Part shown: positions 44,017 to 52,748 of the stretch, one piece after another
Layout of the letters: each line of letters begins with the position of its first letter
Position numbering within the stretch: the stretch's first letter is position 1
Assembly (NCBI GenBank): GCA_035913415.1
Contig: JAMIIV010000207.1
Location: 1 to 64,000, forward strand
Source: UBA5070 sp035913415
GTDB taxonomy: Bacteria; Fibrobacterota; Fibrobacteria; UBA5070
Direction: 5' to 3'
DNA length: 64,000 nucleotides
Notes under the pieces: generated by a model
What the model was told of the DNA's origin: nothing
Seen by the model: only the letters and a program-made list of their open reading frames with translations
Databases searched by the model: none
Made by a program: the position numbers and the translations under genes

Positions 44017-45396
44017 TCAACACCGAATGCGGCCGCTTCCCAACGTCCAGCGCACCGCTCCCATCCGCTGGGCGAGGGTCTGGTCGTGGGTCGCCAGGAC
44101 CAACCCTCCAGGCCAGCGCACGAGCGTTTCCTCCAACAGACGGATGCTCGCCGCATCGAGATGGTTGGTGGGCTCGTCCAGAAGCAGCACCTCGACCGGC
44201 GAGGCCAACGCCAGAGCCAGACGCAGCTTGCGCGCCTCGCCCGGAGACGGCGCTTCGGTCTCCCGAAGCGCATCGCCCCCGGCCCCCAACGCCGCCGCCA
44301 GCGTCAGAATCCGTCCGCATCGCTCCCGCCCACCCCCGCGGATCTCCCGGACCAGCAGGCGATCTTCTTCGGCCGTGGTCTCCTGGGGAAGGTGGAAGGC
44401 GAACCCTTCCGCCGCGTGCACCAACGCCTGCATCAGGGTCGATTTGCCCGTGCCGTTGGGACCCTCCAGAAGCACCCGCTCGCGAGCTTCCACCACCAAT
44501 CCACCGTGTTCCAGAGCCCACCCCCCCGGGGTCGGAAGGCACCCCGCCGGCAAAGCAATGCGGCGTCCGCGGCCCACCCACGGGAACTCGACCTCGCGGA
44601 AGGTGTCGCGCCGCACCGCGGGGGCCTCCGTCGCGCGCAGACGCTCCCATTCGGCGCGCAGACGCCCCTGGTCCTGCCCCGTCCGGCCTTGGGCGCGCCG
44701 GAAGCGGAAGTCGGCCGCCAGGGATCGGGCGTCGGAATCGTGGGCGTCCTTCATGCGTCCTCCCGCCGTACGATCGCGATCGGCCCTCGAGGCGGCCTCC
44801 TTCGCCCGTTGCATCCGGTCTTGCACCGCCTCGAGGCGACCGTCGTACTCCTCCCTGCTGGCCAGGGAGGCCGCTTGACGCTCCTGGCGCGCCTGCCAGG
44901 CACGCGCGAATCCTCCCTCGGTCACCACGATGCCCCCCCTCTCGATCCACAGGGTCTGGCGCGCCAGGCGATCCAGCAGATTCCGATCGTGGCTCACCAG
45001 CAGGGTGGGCCCACGCCGTCGGCGCAGCCGCGCCTCCAACTCGGTGGCCGCATCGATGTCCAGGTGGTTCGTCGGCTCGTCCAGCAGCAGCAGGTCCGGA
45101 TCGTTCGCCAGCATCTCTCCCAGGCGCGCCCCCTGCTCCTGTCCCGGCGAAGACGCGGCGTCGCCGGTCCGTTGCCGACAGAATCCGACATCTCTCGCGC
45201 CCGAGACGATCCGCCCCGACGTCGGCGATCGCCGTCCCGCCACCAGCTCCAGGAGCGTGCTTTTGCCCGAGCCGTTCAGCCCGCACACGGCCACCACCCC
45301 GTCCAGGCGGCAGCGCAACGACAGGTCCGCGAACAGGTCCCGACCTCCCGGCCAGCAGAATCCCACGCGATCCAACCACAGATCCAGATGAGCCAT
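44017..45396 (-). CDS. Short ABC-F family ATPase with reduced first domain
   Basis: A 459-residue ABC-F protein (two NBDs on one chain, no membrane part). NBD1 has Walker A GLNGSGKST (39-46) and Walker B DLLLLDEPTNHLD at about 101-113, so only ~60 residues lie between them, clearly fewer than usual; its signature reads SPGQEQGARL. NBD2 has GPNGTGKST, SPGEARKLRLALAL and LLLLDEPTNHLD. The linker is a basic coiled-coil (RRRQGRT and QAASLASREEYDG type). ABC-F proteins usually act on ribosomes, giving antibiotic protection or translation control. The shortened NBD1 is unusual; function is open. Confidence 0.82.
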   Translation of the reverse strand: MAHLDLWLDRVGFCWPGGRDLFADLSLRCRLDGVVAVCGLNGSGKSTLLELVAGRRSPTSGRIVSGARDVGFCRQRTGDAASSPGQEQGARLGEMLANDPDLLLLDEPTNHLDIDAATELEARLRRRRGPTLLVSHDRNLLDRLARQTLWIERGGIVVTEGGFARAWQARQERQAASLASREEYDGRLEAVQDRMQRAKEAASRADRDRTAGGRMKDAHDSDARSLAADFRFRRAQGRTGQDQGRLRAEWERLRATEAPAVRRDTFREVEFPWVGRGRRIALPAGCLPTPGGWALEHGGLVVEARERVLLEGPNGTGKSTLMQALVHAAEGFAFHLPQETTAEEDRLLVREIRGGGRERCGRILTLAAALGAGGDALRETEAPSPGEARKLRLALALASPVEVLLLDEPTNHLDAASIRLLEETLVRWPGGLVLATHDQTLAQRMGAVRWTLGSGRIRC

Positions 45397-45601
45397 GCGC
45401 GGCTCCTTTCCACTCTCCCCCGACTCCGCGGAGCGGGGGCTGCACCGATCTCCCGCTTCGGACCCACGGGACCGAAACGCCCGAGACCTCCTCGGGATTC
45501 GTCTCCGTCGCCGCCCAAGGGCACGAGCGCGGAGCGTGATGGTTGGTTGGTGTCAGTGTTTGCGCATGGTCGGGCGCCGCCGACGCGGGCCCGCAACGAA
45601 T

Positions 45602-46525
45602 CTACGCCGGCGACGCTCCCTGCGCAAGAAGGAGGTCTTCAATTTCTTGCAAGCTCGGCGGAAACAGGCATCCCGGCGTGGTGGTGCAGATCCGCGCCGC
45701 CACCGCGGCGGCGAACCGCACCGTGCGGCGATCGTCCCATCCCTGCAAAACGCCCCACACCAGTCCCCCGCGGAAGCTGTCGCCGGCACCGGCCGAATCG
45801 ACCACGTCCACACGGAAGGGTTCGATCCAGCCGCTTTCGCCTCCGGCTCGGCCATAGCGCAACCGTCCCGCCCCAGAGGTGAACACCACCAGACCCGGGC
45901 AGGTCTGGAGATAGCGATGGAACAGCGCCTCGCGTGTGTCGCCTTCGAGCTCCGTGCCGGGGAATTCACGGCGCAAGAATTCATTCGAGATCGCCAGGAT
46001 CGCGGCCGAGCGGGCAAGTTCGGTGTCGGGCCCGGCGTCGCAGGCCGCCAAGGGAATGCCCAGTTCGCGCGCGGCCCGCGCCACACGCAGCGTCGCTTCC
46101 CCGAAGGCGGGATCGACCACCGCGACACGCGCTCCGCGCAGGCGATCCACCGTCGGAAGGTCCCACTGGCGGGTGGTGAACAGAAGGTCGCAGTAGCGCC
46201 CGAAAACCGTACGCGAATGCCCATCGGCGATGACCAACTCCTGCACCCCCGCATACCCCGGCTCGACCCGCAGTCCCGAGACGTCCAGACCTCGCGAAGC
46301 CAAAAACGCCAGGGTCCGTCGACAGGACTCGTTGTCCCCGATCCAGTTGCCCTCCAGACGCACCTCCAGACCCAATCGGGCCAGCACCAGCGACGTGCCC
46401 GTCGCCTCGCCGGAATGGTTCTCCAGATCTTCCACCACCTCTCCGTACCCATCGGCCGAGGGGAAGGCATCCTTCAGGCGCAGCAGGCGCCCCGTACTGA
46501 CATGACCGAAGCAGTAGACGTCCAT
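45602..46525 (-). CDS. PfkB family carbohydrate kinase
   Basis: A 307-residue ribokinase-like sugar/nucleoside kinase. The N-terminal fold starts MDVYCFGHVSTGRLLRL, glycine-rich NHSGEATGTSLVLARLGLEV, and the catalytic motif DSAGAGDSFRGGLVWG supplies the anion hole and base Asp. The exact phosphorylated substrate is unknown (fructose, ribose, ketodeoxygluconate, or nucleoside types are possible). Start at 46525 has a GGAGG site 6 nt away. Divergent from nnr, with which it shares the 154-bp upstream region. Confidence 0.87.
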   Translation of the reverse strand: MDVYCFGHVSTGRLLRLKDAFPSADGYGEVVEDLENHSGEATGTSLVLARLGLEVRLEGNWIGDNESCRRTLAFLASRGLDVSGLRVEPGYAGVQELVIADGHSRTVFGRYCDLLFTTRQWDLPTVDRLRGARVAVVDPAFGEATLRVARAARELGIPLAACDAGPDTELARSAAILAISNEFLRREFPGTELEGDTREALFHRYLQTCPGLVVFTSGAGRLRYGRAGGESGWIEPFRVDVVDSAGAGDSFRGGLVWGVLQGWDDRRTVRFAAAVAARICTTTPGCLFPPSLQEIEDLLLAQGASPA

Positions 46526-46570
46526 GGCAAGCCTCCGGATCCGGGGAACGCCCCCCTTATTCCAGATTGG

Positions 46571-46600
46571 AGTATACCGAGTCGGAATAGAGCTCCGCAA
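46571..46600 (-). promoter_or_regulatory. Predicted sigma-70 promoter for the PfkB kinase gene
   Basis: Reading the minus strand, TTGCGG (46600-46595) and TATACT (46576-46571) are separated by 18 bp, and the -10 box lies 45 bp upstream of the ATG at 46525. TATACT matches the consensus at 5 of 6. Confidence 0.45.
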
Positions 46601-46679
46601 GCCGTTTCGACACCACCGTTGCGGACACACTCCCCATTCCCACCTCGCGGCGCCGACCGGATGGGTTACACTCTGCCAC

Positions 46680-48230
46680 ATGCCCACCCCCGAGTCGTCT
46701 CCTTCGTTTCCCGCCGTCCTTCCCGCCGCCTGCCGGGTCGCCGAACGCCACGCCATGGCTACGTGGGGATTGCAGGAAGACGTCCTGATGGAGCGTGCGT
46801 CGCTGGGCGCCTGGCAGGTGTTCCGTGCCCACTTCCCCGAATCAAGGCATCTGGTCGTGGTCTGCGGGCCGGGCGCCAACGGGGGCGACGGCCTTGCCCT
46901 GGCGCGCCACGCGCTCGTCAACGGTTTTTGTCCTACCGTGGTGGGAATCGGCCCGAAGCCCGATCCCTCGACGGCCTCCGGGCGGCAATACGAGATCCTG
47001 CGCCGCCTGGGGGTGTCCGTCACCCCTTGGTCCGAATTCCACACCCGGCCGTCGGAAGCCCCGCCAGCACCCGCCGTCGACGCGATGTTCGGGACGGGGC
47101 TCTCGCGCTCCCTGGCAGGCGAGGCCGCCGAGGCCGCCGCCTGGCTCTCCCAACACCCCACCTTGGCCCTCGACCTGCCCTCGGGACTCGATGGCGCCAC
47201 CGGCCAACCCCTGGGGCCCTGCGTTTCGGCGGTGGCCACCGCGACCTTCGGCCGCTCCAAACCCGGATTGTTTCTCCATCCGGGACGCGAGTTCGCCGGC
47301 GAGGTCCATGTGGTGCACCTCGGCCTGCCCAAGGCCTCGTGGGATTTCGCCGGAGGCGCCGTCGCGCTCCTGGACGAGGCGTGGTCCCATCGCCGGTTGG
47401 TCCCCCGCCCCCGCGGCACGCACAAAGGCGGAGCCGGGCGGGCGTTCCTGTTGTGCGGATCCGACGCGTATCTCGGGGCCGCCATTCTCTGCACCTCGGC
47501 CTGCCTGCGCTCCGGCGCCGGACTGGTTTCGGTGGGTACGACGGAATCCGTCAGATCCATCGTGGTGTCGGCCGTGCCGGAGGCCATGGCTTCCGTCGCC
47601 ATCGGCAACATCTCCGACCCGACCGCGTTGCAGCGGCGCATCGAGACCGCCGACGCGCTTCTGGCGGGCCCCGGGTTGGGCACATCGCCCGAAGCGGCCC
47701 AGGCGCTGGAACTCCTGCTACGCCACGCCCATTCCCCCGTGGTGCTGGACGCCGACGGACTGAACCTGCTGGCCTCCCATTCGCACCTTCGCGCCTTGTT
47801 GGTCCTCGCTGCTCACGCCCACGGAGTCGTGCTCACCCCGCATCCTCTGGAGGCCTCGCGCCTGCTGGATACACCGATGGACAAACTCCTGGCCGACCCT
47901 CTCCGTGCCGCACGAAGCCTGGCCGACCAGTTCGGCTGCGTGGCGGTATTCAAGACCTCGACCCCCGTGATCGCCTCGCCCACGGGCGATCTGGCCATCG
48001 GGGTCGCGGGACATGCTGGGATGGCCGTTGGCGGGATGGGCGATGCGTTGGCCGGCGCCATCGCCGCGCGCCTGGCCGAAGGGGTGCAACCGTACGAAGC
48101 CGCCTGCCAAGCGGTGCGTGCCCACGCCCGAGCCGGAGACATCGCGGGTGCGAACGGACGACGAGGCATGTCGGTCACCGACCTGGTGAATGCCCTTCCG
48201 CAAGCCTGGGAGGAGATGGAAGCGTCCTGA
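46680..48230 (+). CDS. nnr: Bifunctional NAD(P)H-hydrate epimerase/ADP-dependent dehydratase
   Basis: A 516-residue repair enzyme that converts damaged NAD(P)HX back to NAD(P)H. The N-terminal epimerase domain (YjeF-N; about 1-220) shows CGPGANGGDGLALARHAL and LDLPSGLDGATG. The C-terminal kinase-like dehydratase (about 235-510) shows GTHKGGAGRAFLLCGS, VLDADGLNLLA and GGMGDALAGAIAARLAEG with the catalytic Asp. The last ~56 bp overlap, on the opposite strand, the 3' end of the gene at 48175. A diverged second copy of its final ~60-80 bp lies at 49336-49396. Confidence 0.92.
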   Translation: MPTPESSPSFPAVLPAACRVAERHAMATWGLQEDVLMERASLGAWQVFRAHFPESRHLVVVCGPGANGGDGLALARHALVNGFCPTVVGIGPKPDPSTASGRQYEILRRLGVSVTPWSEFHTRPSEAPPAPAVDAMFGTGLSRSLAGEAAEAAAWLSQHPTLALDLPSGLDGATGQPLGPCVSAVATATFGRSKPGLFLHPGREFAGEVHVVHLGLPKASWDFAGGAVALLDEAWSHRRLVPRPRGTHKGGAGRAFLLCGSDAYLGAAILCTSACLRSGAGLVSVGTTESVRSIVVSAVPEAMASVAIGNISDPTALQRRIETADALLAGPGLGTSPEAAQALELLLRHAHSPVVLDADGLNLLASHSHLRALLVLAAHAHGVVLTPHPLEASRLLDTPMDKLLADPLRAARSLADQFGCVAVFKTSTPVIASPTGDLAIGVAGHAGMAVGGMGDALAGAIAARLAEGVQPYEAACQAVRAHARAGDIAGANGRRGMSVTDLVNALPQAWEEMEAS

Positions 48231-49110
48231 GACTCCCTGCCACGGTCCAATCTGGATCCCGCAATGGAGATGAATCGGAAGGGGACAGATGGCGGTAGGC
48301 CGCCGCGACCACGTCGACGATCTCGACAAGGCGAGGAGGACTGTAGATGGTGTTCAGCACCTTTCGGGAGCGGGATCGCACGCGGGTGCGTTTCTCTCCG
48401 GGGCGGATGTCGGTGCGCACGCCGCCTTCATCGCCGCCAGCGGAGACGCGGAAGTCCTTCCTGCGGACGCGGACCTGAATGTCGAAGGTGCGAACCACCT
48501 TGAATTTGACCTTGAGCCGGCTCTTGCCGCGGGGGTTGATCCGCATGCTGGTGCGGGTGCGCACCTGATCGGTGATTCCCCACCGCACCACCGCGTGGTC
48601 GGCAAAGGCGGCTTCGCCGGAAAACCATGTATCCAGATAGTACTGCGTGTCGGCGCCGTCCGGGTTCAACTGCTTGCGCTCCCTCTGCTCCTTGGCGGAG
48701 CAATTGCGCCCGCGCAGATCCAGTTCCACCAAAACGGGAGATCCGGAGGCCACGTCTTCGCGCAGCAGCGCCAGCCAGGGGAGCACAAACTCGTCCAGAT
48801 CCGGCGGGAAGCGGTGCTTTTCCATTCTGCTGGAGTACACTCCCAGGAAGGCCCCCAGGGGAAGAGCCAGCAGGGGCCACCCGATGCGGAATGCGAACAC
48901 GCTGATGATCCCCCCCAGGACGCACAAGAACGCCCCGGGGACCAACCAACTTCGCACCGCGTCGACATCGCGCTCCACGACGGTCACCGGATACAGGAAG
49001 CGGATCCACGCATCGAGCGGGAGGCTCGCCCGAAGAACCTTGCTCTGCATGAAGTCCTTCTGGCGCTCATCCAGTTTGTGGTAGCGCACCCAGGCGGTCA
49101 AGAAACCCAT
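48175..49110 (-). CDS. Uncharacterised membrane protein, paralogue A
   Basis: A 311-residue protein with two adjacent membrane segments (about 55-72 and 76-93), then a long soluble beta-type domain. It is a paralogue of 53168-54034: both start MGxLTAWxRYxKLDxRQxDFM, share LPWLALLREDV, and align through WFSGEAxFADHAVVxW, NPRGK and RTFDxQVRVRxKDF. A conserved Cys follows LDLRG. No family was recognised. The last ~25 residues run into the antisense of nnr, beyond the point where paralogue B stops, so the C-terminus is probably a lost-stop extension. Start at ATG 49110. Confidence 0.72.
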   Translation of the reverse strand: MGFLTAWVRYHKLDERQKDFMQSKVLRASLPLDAWIRFLYPVTVVERDVDAVRSWLVPGAFLCVLGGIISVFAFRIGWPLLALPLGAFLGVYSSRMEKHRFPPDLDEFVLPWLALLREDVASGSPVLVELDLRGRNCSAKEQRERKQLNPDGADTQYYLDTWFSGEAAFADHAVVRWGITDQVRTRTSMRINPRGKSRLKVKFKVVRTFDIQVRVRRKDFRVSAGGDEGGVRTDIRPGEKRTRVRSRSRKVLNTIYSPPRLVEIVDVVAAAYRHLSPSDSSPLRDPDWTVAGSLRTLPSPPRLAEGHSPGR

Positions 49111-49315
49111 GGGGTGCTTTCGGGGGGGAGAGAGGGTGAGGACAGGATGATGCGACAAAGATGACTTTCCATCAGATCCGTCTGCAACCCGAAGAGCGCC
49201 GCCACCGAACGCTGCCAGATCAGGTTTTGTCCAGGTGCGTTCGCCCCTCCCGGGCCACCGCCTGGGCTGCTTCGAGAAACTCCAGCACCAGGTGCAAGGC
49301 CCGGACCGGTGGCCT
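49098..49315 (-). pseudogene. Fragment of a glycosyltransferase 3' end, frameshifted
   Basis: In the minus-strand reading this stretch aligns with the C-terminus of the glycosyltransferase at 53892-55232: VRALHLVLEF(L/P)(E/D)AA then a match to the LEQTLTWATSVQQL stretch. One base is missing near 49222 (ACC-CTG in the intact gene, ACC-TG here), which breaks the frame. The piece ends 12 nt inside the paralogue A start. No other part of the gene remains, so it is a decayed partial duplicate. Homology at its outer end (49305-49320) is ambiguous. Confidence 0.7.
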
Positions 49316-49335
49316 GGCAGGTGCCCGCGACCGCC

Positions 49336-49396
49336 GCCGCATGTCGGTCACCGATCTTGTGAACGCGTTGCCGCAAGCCTTGGACGAGATGGACGT
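49336..49396 (+). pseudogene. Partial duplicate of the nnr 3' end
   Basis: The plus-strand reading RRMSVTDLVNALPQALDEM matches the end of nnr (RGMSVTDLVNALPQAWEEM, at 48163-48220). Over about 55 bp the nucleotide differences are mostly at codon third positions. It has no start or 5' part and is out of context, so it is a leftover. The same-strand arrangement makes it a direct repeat of the intact 3' end 1.17 kb to the left. Confidence 0.72.
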
Positions 49397-49427
49397 GGAC
49401 GGGGTTTCACCGCCATGGCCCCGAAAT

Positions 49428-49916
49428 TCAGAGAATCGCTTCGATGGAACCCGAGAGATTCGCGGGCGTGACTCGGGGAGCGAACCGCCCCACGACGTTT
49501 CCCTGCCGGTCCACGAGGAACTTGGTGAAGTTCCACCGCACGTTCGAGTTCCCCAACCACCCCAACCATCCCGGTTTCGCCGCACGCAGGTGTTGCCAAA
49601 GGGGGTGGGCTCCGACTCCGTTGACGTCGATCTTGGCCGAAAGCGGAAAGGTCACCCCGTGATTGCGGCGACAGAATTCGGCAATCTGGGCCGGCCCTCC
49701 CGGTTCCTGCCCTCCGAACTGGTCGCAGGGAAAGCCGATCACCACCAATCCCTTGGCCGCGTATCTGCGGTGCAACTCTTCCAGTCCGTCGTACTGGGGC
49801 GTGTAGCCGCACTCGCTGGCGGTGTTCACCAGCAGCAACACCTTGCCGACATGGTCGCCCAGGCGGATCTCGCCGCCCCCCAGGGCCGGTACGGAAAACT
49901 CGTGGATCTTGGCCAT
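49428..49916 (-). CDS. Glutathione peroxidase family (thiol peroxidase)
   Basis: A 162-residue peroxidase that reduces hydrogen and lipid peroxides, often with thioredoxin in bacteria. The active Cys36 lies in NTASECGYTPQYDGL, Gln70 in FPCDQFGGQEPG and Trp128 in VRWNFTKFLVD. Start at 49916 has a GGGAG site 6 nt away; an upstream in-frame ATG at 50003 has none. Last gene of the glycan cluster run and probably an independent antioxidant gene. Confidence 0.92.
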   Translation of the reverse strand: MAKIHEFSVPALGGGEIRLGDHVGKVLLLVNTASECGYTPQYDGLEELHRRYAAKGLVVIGFPCDQFGGQEPGGPAQIAEFCRRNHGVTFPLSAKIDVNGVGAHPLWQHLRAAKPGWLGWLGNSNVRWNFTKFLVDRQGNVVGRFAPRVTPANLSGSIEAIL

Positions 49917-50015
49917 GTCGCGCTCCCTGAAGGGTGTCCAGGAGGCAGGATACCAAGGCCCGCGGGGAGCGACCAGCGAAGGGAGTCTCCCCGGGCACCC
50001 CACCGACCTCGTCGG

Positions 50016-50909
50016 TCAGTCTCGCGGGCGCATTCCCAGGAAGGCCAAGCGCCGACGGGCGAACTGGTCATCGAGCGGGCGCGGGAACGGCAGGCACAGG
50101 TGGCGCTCGCGCCAGGGCCGCGTCTCGCGCATGGTGTTCCACCCCGCCGCCGTGACCAGACGATCGACCAACGGGAACAGACCACGCACCGGGTGCAGGT
50201 CCAGGCACTCCACTTCGGGATCGTCCAAGGCCTCGGCCAAGGGACTGGCCACCACCAGGTAGGGATCCAACCCCTCCATCATGGCATGTTCCCTCGCCCA
50301 GGCCACCAGCTCGCGCACCTCGCCCAGCGGCCCCGAATGCACCACCAACCACACCGGACGCCCCACCGCGCGCCATCCCCGCACCTTTGCGCGCAGCGTT
50401 GTCCCGACGTCGACGGGCTCCATCGGGAGCTCCACGTCTTCCCACGTCCCGGCCTGAGGACGCAGCGCGTCGTGCTGCTCCTGACCCAGGGGTTCGACGG
50501 CAAGGATGCGATCGTACCGGGGAAGCGGTCCCCGAAGGCGTTCGGCGTACCGTTGCCAGCGCACCAGACGAGCCACATGCACCGTATGGACTTCGCCGGG
50601 AAGAACCAGCCCGGAGAGCTCGCCCAGGATCCCCGCAGGGAACGCGTCGACGGAAAATGTCCGAGGTCGAAGATCCTGGAGAGTATCCCGCACCCAGGAT
50701 CGGAGCCTGTCCGGATCGTTGCCCGAACCCTCGGGCGGCGATCGGGCCTCGAACCCTTCCACCACGCGGAGGTCGTCCGTGGAGGCGTTGGAGGTCAAGA
50801 CTACGAAGCGATCACCCGCTGCCAGAAGGCGCTTCATCGCACGGGCCCGCACCAGATGTCCGAGCCCGCCGCCGAAGGCGTAATGCACCACGGGAGCGCC
50901 TCCTCCCAT
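50016..50909 (-). CDS. Glycosyltransferase, MurG/GT28-like fold
   Basis: A 297-residue GT-B-type glycosyltransferase-like protein. The N-terminus VVHYAFGGGLGHLVRARAM has the glycine-rich nucleotide-sugar motif of MurG relatives, and the C-terminal GWNTMRETRPWRERHLCLPFP...DDQFARRRLAF has the acceptor/UDP-type pattern of GT28 C-terminal domains. Six bp separate it from the lipoprotein gene, so it is in the same transcript. Donor and acceptor unknown. Confidence 0.72.
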   Translation of the reverse strand: MGGGAPVVHYAFGGGLGHLVRARAMKRLLAAGDRFVVLTSNASTDDLRVVEGFEARSPPEGSGNDPDRLRSWVRDTLQDLRPRTFSVDAFPAGILGELSGLVLPGEVHTVHVARLVRWQRYAERLRGPLPRYDRILAVEPLGQEQHDALRPQAGTWEDVELPMEPVDVGTTLRAKVRGWRAVGRPVWLVVHSGPLGEVRELVAWAREHAMMEGLDPYLVVASPLAEALDDPEVECLDLHPVRGLFPLVDRLVTAAGWNTMRETRPWRERHLCLPFPRPLDDQFARRRLAFLGMRPRD

Positions 50910-50915
50910 GATCGG

Positions 50916-51569
50916 TCAGAGCCCGCGGGAAAGAAGCTCGAGTTGCAGCACGCAGCGCTCGGCTTCCGGGACGCGCGGCACCAGCAGAAGCGCCCAGCCC
51001 GCGGACAAACCTCGTGCCTTCACCACACCGACCTCGGCCCCGGTGGCATCCAGCACCCGTGCCAACCCCGTGGCGGCGTCGAAGCGCACCGAGCCGGCGG
51101 GCACCCCGTCGTTTTCAACCTCCAGGAATCCTTCGCGCACCTTCACGACCACAGGTCGCGCGTTCTCCTCGTTGTCGCTGATCTTGACTTTGCCGTCCTT
51201 GAGCTTGACTTTCCACAGCAGGCGGGAATCGGGGCTCTTGAGCTTGAAGCCCTCGTCGCCCGGCTTGACCTCGCCGAGCGCGGCCCCTCCCACCTGGGCG
51301 TAGGCGCGTTTGCCGTCGTCGCGCAACTGGCCGCGAAGGACGCGGGACCGATCGGCCGGGCCGAGCACGGCCTCCAAGACGGATCCTGTCTTCAAGGTGG
51401 CCAGAACCGCACCGGAAGGATCGCGGACCTCGGCCGAATCGGCCGCCAGCGGGGCCGAGCTCCGGGCCGGGGTCTCAGCGGAGTTGGTGGCCTCGGCGGG
51501 TTCGTCCTTCTTCTGGCAGGAAGACAGGACCAGGGGGACGACGAGCAAGAGCAGGAAGCGGGCGTTCAT
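50916..51569 (-). CDS. Lipoprotein of the glycan locus, unknown function
   Basis: A 217-residue lipoprotein with lipobox LVLSSC (Cys18). The mature part is beta-rich (VRDPSGAVLATLKTGSV, SRLLWKVKLKDGKVKISDN) without a recognised family. Its ATG at 51569 overlaps the glycosyltransferase stop (ATGA). Position suggests a periplasmic or outer-membrane accessory of surface-glycan export. Confidence 0.65.
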   Translation of the reverse strand: MNARFLLLLVVPLVLSSCQKKDEPAEATNSAETPARSSAPLAADSAEVRDPSGAVLATLKTGSVLEAVLGPADRSRVLRGQLRDDGKRAYAQVGGAALGEVKPGDEGFKLKSPDSRLLWKVKLKDGKVKISDNEENARPVVVKVREGFLEVENDGVPAGSVRFDAATGLARVLDATGAEVGVVKARGLSAGWALLLVPRVPEAERCVLQLELLSRGL

Positions 51570-52744
51570 GGGCGATTCTCCATTGGGGGGATGGCGGCAC
51601 GGGGGCAGGACGAGAACGCCTCCAGGTAGGCGCGTGTCTCGCGCACGGGGGGGTACTCCGACGCGGTTTGGCGGCACGCCTCGCCCATGGCGGCGAGAGT
51701 GTCGTTGGAGGCCTCGGCCAGGCGCGCCAGCGCCAGACGGCAACCGTGGGGGTCTCCCGGGGCGAACAGGAATCCGTGCACGCCATCGCGCAGGACGTCG
51801 CCCATGCCACCGGCGGTGGAGGCCACCAGCGGCAGCCCCAGGCTCATGGCCTCCAGCAACACGTTGGGCATGCCGTCGTAGAAACTGGGGATCGCCACCG
51901 CGTCGCAGGCGCAATAGTGGCGCAACAACGCGTAGCGGTCCGAGAAGGGATGGAGCGTGTGCGGTACCGGCGGTTCGCCGTAGGCCAGTCGCGAATGGAT
52001 CTCTTCGTCCAGCTCACCGACGAGCAACAGGTGGAAGCGGTCGGTGCATCCCGAGCGCGCGAGGGAATCCACCAGTTGCAGCACGCCTTTCTTCGGTTTG
52101 AGCTGTCCGAAGACGCCCAGCACCCGCACCCCCGGTTCGATCCTCTCCGCGCGCCAGGCCCGGGCCTGCTCCAGGTCGGAGGGCAGGGGTCGCCAGTCGT
52201 CGGGATCGATCGCGTTGGGTGTCCACGACACCGCGGCGGAAGGCCACAGCGCCTCGATGCGCCGTTTCTTGTCGCCGCTCACCACGCAGATGCGCGCGGC
52301 ACGTTCGATCGCCTCGCGCAGAAGCGGACGCCGGGACGGCGAGAACATCGCCGCGTCGAAGTCGTTGCCGCGCAACAGCAGCAGCAGGGGGAGATCCAAC
52401 CAGGCGGCCAGGGTGGGCCCGGCGAGCACGGGAAGGTTCCCGCCGAACGCGACCAGATGCGTCCAGGTGGGGCGCCGTTCGTCGAGCACCAGACGTTCGT
52501 GGAGAAGGTTCAAGGCGTGGGCCGCGTCCTCGCCGACGGGAAACGACAGCAATGTGCCGCCCATCTGCGCCTCCAGGCGCGGCGCATGGCCCTGGCGCAC
52601 CAGGTGCACCACGTCGATGTACACACCCTCCGCGCGCAAGCCCCGCACGATCCGATCGCACGAGACCGACATCCCTCCCGGGCCGGGCGGAAAGTTCTCG
52701 GTGACCCACAGCGCACGCACAGCAGTTTGGACGGATTCCGTCAC
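51566..52744 (-). CDS. GT4-type family 1 glycosyltransferase
   Basis: A 392-residue GT-B glycosyltransferase. The N-terminus (VRALWVTENFPPGPGGMSVSCDRIVRGLR) is a typical acceptor domain start, and the C-terminal FYDGMPNVLLEAMSLGLPLVASTAGGMGDVL holds the EX7E-like motif (Glu at LLEA) for retaining GT4 enzymes. VFGQLKPKKGVLQLVDSLA is another family mark. GTG start at 52744, 4 bp after the stop of the preceding gene. Likely adds a sugar to a cell-surface polymer. Confidence 0.88.
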   Translation of the reverse strand: MTESVQTAVRALWVTENFPPGPGGMSVSCDRIVRGLRAEGVYIDVVHLVRQGHAPRLEAQMGGTLLSFPVGEDAAHALNLLHERLVLDERRPTWTHLVAFGGNLPVLAGPTLAAWLDLPLLLLLRGNDFDAAMFSPSRRPLLREAIERAARICVVSGDKKRRIEALWPSAAVSWTPNAIDPDDWRPLPSDLEQARAWRAERIEPGVRVLGVFGQLKPKKGVLQLVDSLARSGCTDRFHLLLVGELDEEIHSRLAYGEPPVPHTLHPFSDRYALLRHYCACDAVAIPSFYDGMPNVLLEAMSLGLPLVASTAGGMGDVLRDGVHGFLFAPGDPHGCRLALARLAEASNDTLAAMGEACRQTASEYPPVRETRAYLEAFSSCPRAAIPPMENRP

Positions 52745-52748
52745 AGCG

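Noticed and set aside
48144..49398. A complete mobile element or genomic island at the nnr end
   Set aside because: Direct repeats are visible, but no integrase, transposase or recombinase lies between them, so only a duplicated or inserted segment can be claimed.
49161..51629. A very long plus-strand open frame (about 820 codons)
   Set aside because: It reads antisense over the peroxidase, glycosyltransferase and lipoprotein genes and has no protein-family pattern; long antisense frames are expected in GC-rich DNA. Only its start carries the nnr fragment.
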